Source: Actinomycetota bacterium (GTDB lineage Bacteria; Actinomycetota; Thermoleophilia; Gaiellales; Gaiellaceae). Taken from it: DNA of 14,988 bases. This document shows positions 1 to 6,972 of this stretch, piece after piece. The DNA lies in the NCBI GenBank assembly GCA_005885565.1, contig VAXK01000131.1:1-14988 (forward strand), read 5' to 3'. Both the position numbers and the translations under genes were made by a program. Position 1 is the stretch's first letter. Each line of letters begins with the position of its first letter. Below the pieces are notes generated by a model. That model was not told where the DNA came from, searched no databases, and saw nothing but the letters and a program-made list of their open reading frames with translations.

Positions 1-86
1 GGGTGGTGCGCTGGGTCGGCGGCCGCGGAGGCCGCGAAGGTGAACGCCGCCAAAGCCGCAGCGGCGGAGAGGACGAGTCGCTTCAT
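1..86 (-). CDS. Secreted protein, N-terminal signal peptide only (truncated by window edge)
   Basis: Only the first 28 codons are inside the window. They read MKRLVLSAAAALAAF followed by a short hydrophobic stretch and a small-residue Ala-rich segment ending SAAA-D. This is a classical Sec signal peptide with a probable signal peptidase I site near residue 23. The ATG at 84-86 is supported by a good ribosome binding site on the minus strand (AAGGAGA about 6 bases upstream). The start lies 19 bases downstream of the stop of the secreted-protein gene at 106-1002 in the same direction, so the two are probably one transcription unit. Function cannot be given because the mature protein lies outside the window. 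Confidence 0.7.
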   Translation of the reverse strand, partial: MKRLVLSAAAALAAFTFAASAAADPAHH

Positions 87-105
87 CACATGTCTCCTTT
101 CGCCG

Positions 106-1002
106 CTACTTGGTGACGGTGAAGGTCCGGGAGGCGGGCGCCGAGGTGTCGAAGCCCTGGATCGACTCCGCGTAGATCGTGTGCTTGCCGATCGGCGGAG
201 TCGGGATCGCGACGCTCCAGCCCGAGCCGGTCGCGTCGAGGCGCGCGGCGGTCGGGTTGGCGAACGTCGGGTCGTCGACCGAGATCTGCACGGCCTTGTT
301 CACGCTGGCCGCGTAGCTCGGCACGTGGACGTACGAGTTGCCGTTCAGGCTGATGAAGCCGCTGTAGATATTCGGGCCGTGGATGTGGACGCGCAGGTCG
401 AGCGCCTGGAGGTCCGACCCGTCGAGTGTCGCGCTCGGCTGGATCGTGAACGGAATGGGCGTGTCGTTTCCGGTCGGGTCGAGCACGGCGCTCTCGCTGT
501 CGGAGCCGAGCGTGACGGCGTTCCCGTGCACGAGGGCCTCCAGCGTGACGTCGACCGTCGCCAGCCCGACCTGGGCTCCGGTCAGCGCGATGGCACCGTC
601 GATCGCGTGGGTCGCGTCGAGCGGGAGCGGCATGCCGTCCGTCGCCGGGAAGTCGACGAACGCGCCTTGGTCGAGGTCGCCTCCGACTCCGACCACGGCG
701 TTGAAGATGAGGCCGCAGCCGTCGCCGCCGTCCGTTCCGGACGTCGTGCTGAGATGCGGGTTGTCGTTCGAGGTGCCGCACCCGTCGCGGCGCAGGTAGA
801 ACGCCGTGCTCCCGGGCGTGGTCGCGGCGAAGCTCACGCCGCCGGCCACGGCCAGGTACGGATTCTTCTTCAGCGAGATGCTCTGCCCCGCGCGCGGGGT
901 CGTGATCGTGACGGACGACGTGGCTCCGGCCGCGACGCCCGTCAGCAGCAGCGCCGAGGCCGCCACGACGACGGCGGCGACTCGGCAAACGCCGGTCTTC
1001 AA
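106..1002 (-). CDS. Secreted beta-rich protein of unknown function (TTG start)
   Basis: A 298-residue protein. I place the start at the TTG at 1000-1002: a perfect GGAGG (plus-strand CCTCC at 1009-1013) lies six bases upstream, and translation from there begins directly with a signal peptide (KTGVCRV, then a hydrophobic Ala/Val/Leu core, cleavage likely after AAGA near residue 27). An upstream ATG at 1065 would add 21 charged residues before the signal and has no comparable ribosome binding site. The mature part is rich in Thr, Ser, Gly, Val and Asp and looks like beta-sandwich (Ig-like) material. Two Cys in DGCG motifs could form a disulfide. It ends in a typical beta-strand FTVTK with no LPXTG or membrane anchor, so it is probably released or loosely wall-bound. 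I do not recognise a family. It is followed 19 bases later by a second signal-peptide gene. Confidence 0.75.
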   Translation of the reverse strand: MKTGVCRVAAVVVAASALLLTGVAAGATSSVTITTPRAGQSISLKKNPYLAVAGGVSFAATTPGSTAFYLRRDGCGTSNDNPHLSTTSGTDGGDGCGLIFNAVVGVGGDLDQGAFVDFPATDGMPLPLDATHAIDGAIALTGAQVGLATVDVTLEALVHGNAVTLGSDSESAVLDPTGNDTPIPFTIQPSATLDGSDLQALDLRVHIHGPNIYSGFISLNGNSYVHVPSYAASVNKAVQISVDDPTFANPTAARLDATGSGWSVAIPTPPIGKHTIYAESIQGFDTSAPASRTFTVTK

Positions 1003-1268
1003 CGTAGACCTCCTACTAGGTTCACTGGGCTTGCGCGAAAGCGGGAGGGTTCGCGCCTTCTCCAACGTTCCGCGCGGGGGCGAGATTAAAACCGCCGGCA
1101 GCCGAAATCAACCGGCAATTCCCGATTGACTAATCAATCAACATCGCCGCGGCATGCAGGCCGAGGCGGCGGCTGTGCCGCGGAGTTGTCACGGTCCCCC
1201 TCGTAAACGGGCCGCGATCCCCCTACCATTACGCGGGCCAACCCCGGCCACCCCCCACAGGAGGTTCC
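1003..1268. promoter_or_regulatory. Divergent intergenic region with operator-like palindrome
   Basis: These 266 bases separate the leftward secreted-protein gene from the rightward sugar-transport operon and must hold both promoters. The stretch 1084-1145 is clearly more AT-rich than its surroundings. It holds an inverted repeat GATTGA (1124-1129), 4-base spacer, TCAATC (1134-1139), which looks like a repressor operator. A nearby motif GCCGGTT occurs twice on the minus strand. I could not assign convincing -35/-10 pairs for either direction. Operator role is inference. Confidence 0.4.
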
Positions 1269-2310
1269 ATGCCGAAACTGATCAGCCGCCGATCGGCGGA
1301 TCGCCGCGGCGACGGCGTCCGCGCGGCCGACGCGGACCCACGCCTCGATCAAGGCGTGCGCGCTGCTGCCCGACACGAAGTCGTCGACGCGCTACACGCT
1401 CTTCGACGCGCCGTACCTGAGCAAGGCGTTCAAGGCAGCCGGTGTCCCCGCGACGGTCCTGAACGCGCATGCCGACCCGCAGAAGCAGAAGTCGCAGGCC
1501 GAGCAGTGCCTCGCGCAGGGCGCGAAGGTCATCCTGCTCGACCAGCTCGATCCCGCTTCGGGCGCGTCCATCACCAACCTCGCCGTCGGTCGCGGCGCCA
1601 AGGTCATCGACTACGACCGTCTCGTCGTCGGGAGCAAGGCCTCCTATTACGTGTCGTTCGACAACGTGAAGGTGGGCAAGCTCCAGGGCAAGGGGCTCGT
1701 CGCTGCGCTCCGGGCGAACGGCAAGTACGGGTCGCACCCCGTGATCGCCGAGCTGAACGGCGACATCAAGGACAACAACGCGAAGCTCTTCAAGAGCGGC
1801 TACGACTCGATTCTCGGCCCGCTGTACAAGAGCGGCGCGTTCAAGAAGGCGAAGGCCGGCGACCAGTGGACGCAGTGGGATCCGATCAAGGGCCGCCAGA
1901 TCTTCGACCAGATCCTCGCGCGGAACGGGAACAAGGTCGACGGCACGCTGGCCGCGAACGACGGGCTCGCGGGCGCGGTGATCGCGTCGCTGAAGGCCCA
2001 CGGCCTGAAGGCGATTCCCCTCACCGGCCAGGACGCGACGCCGACCGGCGTGCAGTTCATCCTCGCCGGCTGGCAGAGCGGCACCGTGTACAAGTCGGTC
2101 CGCAAGGAGGCGAACGCCGCGGCGGCCGCCGCGATCGCGATCGTCAAGGGCACGAAGGTCCCCGGCGTGAACAGCAAGGTCAGCGGCACGAAGTCGATCC
2201 TGCTGACCCCGGTCTGGATCACGAAGGCGAACTACAAGCTCCTCTTCAAGGAAGGCTTCCTGAAGCGGGGCCAGGTCTGCAACGGCCAGTACTCGAAGTT
2301 CTGCAAGTAG
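1269..2310 (+). CDS. Sugar ABC transporter substrate-binding protein (xylose/ribose type), N-terminal frame disruption
   Basis: This is the extracytoplasmic sugar receptor of the importer encoded downstream. The mature domain (frame of 1342-2310) has XylF-like hallmarks: IKACALLPDTKSSTRY at its start, a segment ending VIDYDRLV, SFDNVKVG (from 1651), AANDGLAGAVIASLKAHGL, then LTGQDATPTGVQ and AGWQSGTVYKSV. It ends with a Cys pair (VCNGQYSKFC) that could form a disulfide. The ATG at 1269 has a near-perfect AGGAGG 4 bases upstream and starts a plausible signal peptide (MPKLISRRSA), but in a different frame. The 1042-base span is 3n+1, so one extra base, probably within 1286-1320, breaks the reading. 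In the mature-domain frame there is no ATG, GTG or TTG between the stop at 1279 and the GTG at 1651. Either the gene is damaged or the sequence has an indel. With the base removed it would be about 346 residues, close to the family norm. Confidence 0.8.
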
Positions 2311-2319
2311 AGAGTCGAC

Positions 2320-2354
2320 GCGGCGGGGCGTCCGTTAGCGGGCGCCCCGTCCGC
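2320..2354 (+). terminator. Intercistronic hairpin between binding protein and ATPase genes
   Basis: CGGGGCG at 2324-2330 pairs with CGCCCCG at 2343-2349, and flanking GCGG (2320-2323) pairs with CCGC (2351-2354) across a one-base bulge. No T-run follows. Hairpins at this position are common in ABC operons, where they protect the 3' end of the binding-protein message or reduce read-through so that the receptor is made in excess. That role is inference. Confidence 0.45.
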
Positions 2355-2368
2355 GGTATAGGAGGCCG

Positions 2369-3142
2369 GTGAACGCGACATCTCCTCCCACGCTCGAGCT
2401 CCGCGACGTCTCGAAGAGCTTCGGCTCGGTCGAGGCGCTGCGGGAGGTCGACTTCGAGGTCCGAGACGGCGAGGTGATGGCGCTGGTCGGCGACAACGGC
2501 GCCGGCAAGTCCACGCTGATCAAGTGCGTCGCCGGGATCTACTCGATCGACAGCGGCCAGGTCTTCTTCGAGGGCAACCCGGTCACGATCCACGGCCCGA
2601 AGGACGCCGCCAAGCTCGGGATCGAGGTCGTCTACCAGGATCTCGCGCTCTGCGACAACCTCGACGTCGTCCAGAACATGTACCTCGGCCGCGAGGAGCA
2701 CGACCCGATCTTCCGCTTGCGCGAGGCGCCCATGGAGCAGCGGACGACGGACACGCTGAAGTCGCTCTCGGTGACCACGATCCGCTCCGTGCGGCAGCCG
2801 GTGGCGACGCTCTCCGGCGGCCAGCGGCAGTCGGTGGCGGTCGCGCGCGCCGTGATGTGGAACAACCGCGTCGTCTTCCTCGACGAGCCGACCGCCGCGC
2901 TCGGGGTTGCGCAGACGCACCAGGTGCTCGAGCTCGTCAAGCGGCTCGGCGAGCAGGGGCTCGCCGTCGTGATCGTCTCCCACAACCTGAACGACGTCTT
3001 CGAGGTCGCCAACCGGATCACCGTGCTCCGGCTCGGCCGCAACGTCGGCGTCTACGAGCGGGAGAAGACGAACCAGCAGGAGATCGTGCAGGCGATCACG
3101 GCTGGGACTCCGGCCGCCGCCGAGGCGGAGGTCGTCGCTTGA
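2369..3142 (+). CDS. Sugar ABC transporter ATP-binding protein (single NBD)
   Basis: A 257-residue ATPase that would power sugar import on the cytoplasmic face. Every expected motif is intact: Walker A GDNGAGKST (41-49), Q-loop Gln90 in VYQD, signature LSGGQ (148-152), Walker B VVFLDE (168-173), and the switch His205 in VIVSHN. Only one nucleotide-binding domain is present, so it is half the length of RbsA/XylG-type tandem ATPases (about 500 residues) and would work as a homodimer, as in FrcA-like systems. The GTG start at 2369 follows TAGGAGG with a 3-base spacer. It follows the binding-protein gene by 58 bases, and its TGA overlaps the TTG start of the permease gene, implying coupled translation. 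The specific sugar cannot be read from this protein. Confidence 0.93.
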   Translation: MNATSPPTLELRDVSKSFGSVEALREVDFEVRDGEVMALVGDNGAGKSTLIKCVAGIYSIDSGQVFFEGNPVTIHGPKDAAKLGIEVVYQDLALCDNLDVVQNMYLGREEHDPIFRLREAPMEQRTTDTLKSLSVTTIRSVRQPVATLSGGQRQSVAVARAVMWNNRVVFLDEPTAALGVAQTHQVLELVKRLGEQGLAVVIVSHNLNDVFEVANRITVLRLGRNVGVYEREKTNQQEIVQAITAGTPAAAEAEVVA

Positions 3143-4371
3143 GCACCGCCGCGCCGGTCGAGGTCCAGGCCGCGGCCGCCGAAGACGCCGGACTCGCGGC
3201 GATCTTCCGCGGCCGCTGGGAGGCGTTCAAGGGTGGCGACGTCGGGAGCCTGCCGGTGGTGGTCGGAATCGTCGCGATCACGCTGTTCTTCTACTTCAAG
3301 CAGAGCATCTTCGTCAGCTCCGTCAACTTCACGAACCTGATCGGGCAGATGGCCGGCGTGACCGTGATCGCCGTCGGCGTCGTGTTCGTCCTGCTGATCG
3401 GCGAGATCGACCTCTCCATCGGCTTCGTCAGCGGGATCGCCGGGGTCGTCGTCGCCGAGCTCCAGCTCCCCGGCTCCGGGCACCAATGGCCGGGCCTCGT
3501 CGCGATCGCCTGCGCGATCGCCGCCGGCGCCGCGATCGGCGCGCTCCAGGGGTCGATCGTGGCGATCGTCGGCGTGCCGTCGTTCGTCGTCACCCTGGCG
3601 GGATTGCTCATCTGGCAGGGCGTGATCCTCAAGGATCTCGGCACCCAGGGCGTGATCGGGATCCAGGACAAGCAGATCAACGACGTCGCGAACTACGTGC
3701 TGACCAAGAATTGGGGCTGGGCAGTCGCGATCGTCTTCACTGCGGGCCTCGCAGCCGCCATCCTCGGCACCTGGCTGAGTCGCCGCCGGGCCGGCCTGCC
3801 AACCGGGAATCCGATCCTGACGGTGGCTCGGATCGTCTTCTACGGGGGACTTGCCTTCGCCGCGGTCCACGTCTGCAACCACGCGCGCGGCGTCCCGCTC
3901 GTCGGCCTGATCATCCTGTTCGTCGTCGTCCTCGGCGCGTACGTCGCCGGCCGGACGACGTTCGGCCGTCATGTGTACGCCGTCGGCGGTAACGCCGAGG
4001 CCGCACGGCGCGCCGGCATCAACGTGAAGCTGATCCGGATCCTCGTGTTCATGATCTCGGGTGGAATGGCGGGGCTCGGAGGGGTCATCCTCGCGTCGCG
4101 CCTGAACTCCGTCGACTTGACGGCCGGGGGTGGCACGCTCCTCCTCGACTCGATCTCCGCGGCCGTGATCGGCGGCGTCAGCCTCTTCGGCGGACGCGGG
4201 CGCGTGAGTGGCGCCCTGTTCGGCGGCCTGATCATCGGCATGGTCTCGAACGGGATCGACCTCGTCGGCTACACGGACGCGGTCAAGTTCATCACCACCG
4301 GGCTCATCCTCCTCGCCGCGGTGACGCTCGACACCGTCGCGCGCCGCCGCCAGGCGGCCGCGGGCCGCTAG
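3139..4371 (+). CDS. Sugar ABC transporter permease (XylH-like)
   Basis: A 410-residue polytopic membrane protein of the BPD_transp_2 (ribose/xylose/branched-chain amino acid) class, forming the transmembrane channel of the importer. I chose the TTG at 3139, which overlaps the upstream TGA as TTGA and has GGAGG at 3127-3131. The first helix is near residues 38-54. The hallmark GEIDLSIG (88-95) matches the GGIDLSVG motif of RbsC/XylH. Later segments include TFGRHVYAVGGNAEAARRAG and the terminal AAVIGGVSLFGGRGRVSG region typical of the family. The extra central hydrophobic segment and the length above 390 favour XylH over the shorter RbsC type. Substrate is probably a pentose such as xylose, but this is inferred from family resemblance only. 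Confidence 0.93.
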   Translation: MSTAAPVEVQAAAAEDAGLAAIFRGRWEAFKGGDVGSLPVVVGIVAITLFFYFKQSIFVSSVNFTNLIGQMAGVTVIAVGVVFVLLIGEIDLSIGFVSGIAGVVVAELQLPGSGHQWPGLVAIACAIAAGAAIGALQGSIVAIVGVPSFVVTLAGLLIWQGVILKDLGTQGVIGIQDKQINDVANYVLTKNWGWAVAIVFTAGLAAAILGTWLSRRRAGLPTGNPILTVARIVFYGGLAFAAVHVCNHARGVPLVGLIILFVVVLGAYVAGRTTFGRHVYAVGGNAEAARRAGINVKLIRILVFMISGGMAGLGGVILASRLNSVDLTAGGGTLLLDSISAAVIGGVSLFGGRGRVSGALFGGLIIGMVSNGIDLVGYTDAVKFITTGLILLAAVTLDTVARRRQAAAGR

Positions 4372-4405
4372 CCCGAGCGGCGAGGCGGCTGTGGCGGGCC
4401 TTCCC

Positions 4406-4429
4406 GGTGCCAGGCACGTGCCTGGCACC
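4406..4429. repeat. REP-like perfect palindrome, copy 1
   Basis: A perfect 24-bp palindrome with half-site GGTGCCAGGCAC. The same 24 bases recur at 4495-4518. It lies 35 bases after the permease stop. Self-complementarity would give a 12-bp cruciform or RNA stem with essentially no loop. The style resembles repetitive extragenic palindromes mobilised by Y1 (RAYT) transposases, but no such transposase is in this window. Confidence 0.8.
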
Positions 4430-4448
4430 TGCGCGCTTCCCGGCACAT

Positions 4449-4483
4449 ACGGCGGCGCAGTGTTTTTGGCTTCACGCCGCCGT
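4449..4483. repeat. Inverted repeat nested between the two palindromes
   Basis: ACGGCGGCG (4449-4457) and CGCCGCCGT (4475-4483) form a perfect 9-bp stem with a 17-base loop that contains a run of five T. It is centred between the two REP-like palindromes, so the whole 4406-4522 block could fold as three consecutive hairpins. Confidence 0.65.
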
Positions 4484-4490
4484 TCTCGTC

Positions 4491-4522
4491 GTTCGGTGCC
4501 AGGCACGTGCCTGGCACCGAAC
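4491..4522. repeat. REP-like perfect palindrome, copy 2 (extended)
   Basis: It contains the same 24-bp core as copy 1 but is self-complementary over 32 bp (GTTC added on the left and GAAC on the right). It ends 32 bases before the ATG of the first oxidoreductase and thus lies in that gene's leader if the operon is read through from the permease. A GTG inside it (4507) is in frame with the oxidoreductase but has no ribosome binding site and is probably not the start. Confidence 0.8.
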
Positions 4523-4554
4523 TGTCCGCCCCGGCCGTGGCGATTCGAGCCACG

Positions 4555-5640
4555 ATGACCGCGGATCGGATCGGCGTCGGCATGCTCGGCTACGCCTTCA
4601 TGGGCAAGGCGCACTCGCGCGCGCTCCTCGCGCTCCGGCACCTCGACGTGCCGCTCCGCCCCGAGCTCGTCTCGATCTCCGGCCGGGACGCGCGCGCGGT
4701 GGAGGAAGCTCGCGCTCGCTGGGGCTGGGCCGAGGCGACGACCGACTGGCGCGAGCAGGTCGCCGACGAGCGCATCGGCCTCTTCGTGAACGGCGGGCCG
4801 AACGCCGTCCACGCCGAGCCGACGATCGCCGCCGCCCGCGCCGGCAAGCACGTCCTCTGCGAGAAGCCGCTCGGCATGAGTGCCGCCGAGTCGCACGAGA
4901 TGTGGCAGGCGGCCGAGCGCGCCGGCGTGCGCCACCTGTGCGGCTTCAACTACCGATTCGTGCCCGCCGTCCGCCTCGCGCGCGAACTCCTGGAGGCCGG
5001 CGAGCTCGGCGAGGTCGTCCACTTCCGCGCCCGCTACCTCCAGTCGTGGGGCTGGGACGCGGACGCGAGCCTCTGGCGGTTCGATCCCGCGCAGGCCGGA
5101 ACCGGCGCCCTCGGCGACCTCGGAACGCACGTCGTCGGCCTCGCGCGGTACCTCGTCGGCGAGATCGTCTCGGTCTCGGCCCGCGTGCGCACGATCGTCC
5201 CCGACCGGGCCGTCGACGACCACGTCGTCGCCACGATCGAGTTCGAGAACGGCCTCCTCGGCACGGTCGAGGCCTCGCGCCTCGCCCGCGGCCGGATCAA
5301 CTCGAACGCGTTCGAGGTGAACGGCTCCAAGGGCTCGCTCGCCTTCGACGTCGAGCGGCTGAACGAGCTCGAGGTCGCCGACACGAAGAGCTTCCGCCGC
5401 GTCCTCGTGACCGAGCCCGAGCATCCGTTCATGCGCCACTGGTGGCCGCCCGGCCACATCCTCGGCTGGGGCGACACCTTCACGCATCAGCTCGCCCACC
5501 TGCTCGAGGCGATCGCGGGCGAGCACGATGTCGCCCCGCACGGCGCCACCTTCGAGGACGGCTACCGTTGCGACGAGGTTGTGGAGGCGATGCTTCGCTC
5601 CGCGGAGAGCGGCCGCAGCGAGGCGGTGGCCTCGCGATGA
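4555..5640 (+). CDS. Gfo/Idh/MocA family NAD(P)-dependent oxidoreductase (inositol-dehydrogenase-like)
   Basis: A 361-residue two-domain dehydrogenase, probably oxidising a sugar or cyclitol hydroxyl with NAD(P). The N-terminal Rossmann fold shows IGVGMLGYAFMG (6-17) and the catalytic-lysine motif EKP (103-105, Lys104). The C-terminal substrate domain has the second active-site motif GDLGTH with Asp188 and His192. These are the Lys/Asp/His expected for myo-inositol 2-dehydrogenase-type members. The start is uncertain: the ATG at 4555 gives a normal N-terminus (MTADRIGVGML) but has no clear Shine-Dalgarno, and the in-frame GTG at 4507 would add 16 residues from the palindromic repeat. The stop overlaps the next ATG (ATGA). 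Placement after a sugar importer suggests it acts on the imported compound or an early product. Confidence 0.88.
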   Translation: MTADRIGVGMLGYAFMGKAHSRALLALRHLDVPLRPELVSISGRDARAVEEARARWGWAEATTDWREQVADERIGLFVNGGPNAVHAEPTIAAARAGKHVLCEKPLGMSAAESHEMWQAAERAGVRHLCGFNYRFVPAVRLARELLEAGELGEVVHFRARYLQSWGWDADASLWRFDPAQAGTGALGDLGTHVVGLARYLVGEIVSVSARVRTIVPDRAVDDHVVATIEFENGLLGTVEASRLARGRINSNAFEVNGSKGSLAFDVERLNELEVADTKSFRRVLVTEPEHPFMRHWWPPGHILGWGDTFTHQLAHLLEAIAGEHDVAPHGATFEDGYRCDEVVEAMLRSAESGRSEAVASR

Positions 5641-6629
5641 CCGATCCCGTCCGCTGGGGAATCCTCTCGACGGCGTACATCAACCGCGTGGTCATCCCGC
5701 CGGCGCAGGCCTCGCCGAAGGCCGATCTCGTCGCGGTCGCGAGCCGCGACCAAGCCCGCGCCGACGCGTACGCGCGCGAGTGGCGGATCGAGCGCGCGTA
5801 CGGTAGCTACGAGGCGCTCCTCGAGGACGCGGACGTCGAGGCCGTCTACATCTCGCTGCCGAACTCGCTCCACGTGCCGTGGTCGATCCGCGCGCTCGAG
5901 GCGGGCAAGCACGTGCTGTGCGAGAAGCCGCTCGCGCGAACCGCCGCCGATGCCGAGGACGCCTTCGACGCCGCCGAACACGCAGGCCGCTTGCTGATGG
6001 AGGCGTTCATGTGGCGGCACACGCCGCAGACGAAGCGGCTGACCGAGCTCGTCGCCGAGGGCGCGATCGGCCGGCTGCGGCTCGTCCGGGCCGCCTTCAG
6101 CTTCTTCCTCGACAACCCGGAGAACGTCCGCCTGCTGGCCGACCTCGAGGGCGGCGCGCTCATGGACGTCGGGTGTTACTGCATCAGCGGCTCGCGCCTG
6201 CTGGCGGGCGAGCCGGAGCGCGTGTACGGCGAGCAGACGCTCGGCCCGGGCGGTGTCGACGTCGCGTTCGCCGGGACCCTCCGCTTCCCCGACGACGTCC
6301 TCGGCCAGATCGACTGCGGGTTCGTCCTGCCGTCGCGCGACGAGCTCGAGGCGGTCGGCGAGGAGGGCTCGCTCTTCCTCGACGACCCGCGGCACGCCCG
6401 GCGCCCGGTGATCGAGCTCCGCCGCGACGGCGAGGTGGAGCGAATCGAGATCGAGCGCGCGGATGCGTACCGCCTCGAGCTCGAGAACCTGAGCGACGCG
6501 ATCGGCGGCCGCGCCGAGCCGCTTCTCGGCCGCGAGGACGCCGCCGGCAACGCGCGCGTGATCGAGGCGCTGTACCGATCGGCCGCGGAGGGCGCAACCG
6601 AGAGCGGGGTTCAGCCGTTTCCTCCCTAA
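5637..6629 (+). CDS. Gfo/Idh/MocA family oxidoreductase, dihydrodiol/D-xylose dehydrogenase-like
   Basis: A 330-residue NAD(P)-dependent dehydrogenase, coupled to the preceding gene by a 4-base ATGA overlap. Its nucleotide-binding loop is WGILSTAYI (7-15), and the catalytic-lysine motif is CEKPLA with Lys97. It carries MEAFMWRHTPQT (121-132), a signature of the branch that includes dimeric dihydrodiol dehydrogenases and Gfo-type D-xylose 1-dehydrogenases. In the second active-site motif MDVGCY (176-181) the usual His is replaced by Tyr181, as is normal for that branch. Together with the XylF/XylH-like importer this makes oxidation of xylose or a related aldose to the lactone a reasonable inference, not a demonstration. 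The stop codon lies inside a hairpin that covers the ribosome binding site of the next small gene. Confidence 0.87.
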   Translation: MTDPVRWGILSTAYINRVVIPPAQASPKADLVAVASRDQARADAYAREWRIERAYGSYEALLEDADVEAVYISLPNSLHVPWSIRALEAGKHVLCEKPLARTAADAEDAFDAAEHAGRLLMEAFMWRHTPQTKRLTELVAEGAIGRLRLVRAAFSFFLDNPENVRLLADLEGGALMDVGCYCISGSRLLAGEPERVYGEQTLGPGGVDVAFAGTLRFPDDVLGQIDCGFVLPSRDELEAVGEEGSLFLDDPRHARRPVIELRRDGEVERIEIERADAYRLELENLSDAIGGRAEPLLGREDAAGNARVIEALYRSAAEGATESGVQPFPP

Positions 6630-6638
6630 AGGAGGGAA
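6618..6638 (+). promoter_or_regulatory. Hairpin sequestering the Shine-Dalgarno of the 53-residue protein
   Basis: TTTCCTCC (6618-6625) pairs with GGAGGGAA (6631-6638), including one G-U, around a 5-base loop CTAAA. The 3' arm is the Shine-Dalgarno of the ATG at 6643, and the upstream gene's TAA stop (6627-6629) is in the loop. A ribosome finishing the dehydrogenase would open the stem, so this looks like a translational-coupling switch. Confidence 0.55.
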
Positions 6639-6642
6639 ATCG

Positions 6643-6804
6643 ATGGCATTGCTCGTCCTGCTCGCCATCTTGGCGATCATCTTCTTGGGAGTCGGCTTCA
6701 CGATCCACTGGCTGTTCGTCATTGCTGTGATCGCGGCCCTGCTCTTCGTCATCAGCCTGTTCATGGGCGGAGTCGGAGGCCGCAGGCGCGGCGCCTGGTG
6801 GTGA
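6643..6804 (+). CDS. Small two-helix membrane protein (hydrophobic protein family)
   Basis: A 53-residue ORF with ATG at 6643 preceded by AAAGGAGGG, a very strong ribosome binding site. Residues 2-19 and 23-41 are two hydrophobic helices separated by a short TIHW turn, and the tail is GGVGGRRRGAWW, giving a positive cytoplasmic end. This matches the general pattern of very small actinobacterial 'hydrophobic proteins' with a glycine/arginine and tryptophan tail, whose function is unknown. It starts 13 bases after the stop of the dehydrogenase gene and is followed by a strong hairpin, so it may be the last gene of the operon or be expressed alone. Confidence 0.7.
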   Translation: MALLVLLAILAIIFLGVGFTIHWLFVIAVIAALLFVISLFMGGVGGRRRGAWW

Positions 6805-6832
6805 ACTAGCCGCACTATCGCTGCAAGCTCGC

Positions 6833-6855
6833 GCGGGGCGCCGCCGGCGCCCCGC
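6833..6855. terminator. GC-rich terminator-like hairpin between convergent genes
   Basis: GCGGGGCGCC (6833-6842) and GGCGCCCCGC (6846-6855) make a perfect 10-bp stem with a 3-base loop, 28 bases after the stop of the 53-residue protein gene. No T-run follows, which is usual for high-GC actinobacteria. It could also serve the convergent HEPN gene. Confidence 0.6.
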
Positions 6856-6972
6856 CGCATCTCGGAGAGGGGATGACCGTTGGCCGATCCAGTGCGGCGT
6901 GGCTGGGGAGGTCGTCAACTTGCGGATAGGTGCGTTCGGATAGTTCGGCGGCGTAGAGAACGTCTGCCGGGA

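Noticed and set aside
1286..1312. Two adjacent perfect palindromes as possible operator
   Set aside because: They lie inside the coding start of the binding-protein gene and are GC-only repeats. They are more useful as an explanation for an indel than as a regulatory site.
1269..2372. Long open frame from the ATG at 1269 read straight through
   Set aside because: After about ten residues it becomes an Arg-rich low-complexity shadow. The conserved sugar-binding domain is in another frame, so only the start of this frame is real.
3052..5541. 829-codon open frame on the minus strand
   Set aside because: Its product is Arg/Asp/Glu-rich with no domain, and it spans antisense to the permease and first dehydrogenase, both of which have full motifs. 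It is a GC-bias artefact.
6815..6972. Minus-strand reading continuing past the HEPN stop with IPADVLYAAELSERTYP
   Set aside because: It looks somewhat protein-like and could be a shifted remnant of a longer HEPN C-terminus or partner, but it has no start codon or ribosome binding site and no family match I can name.
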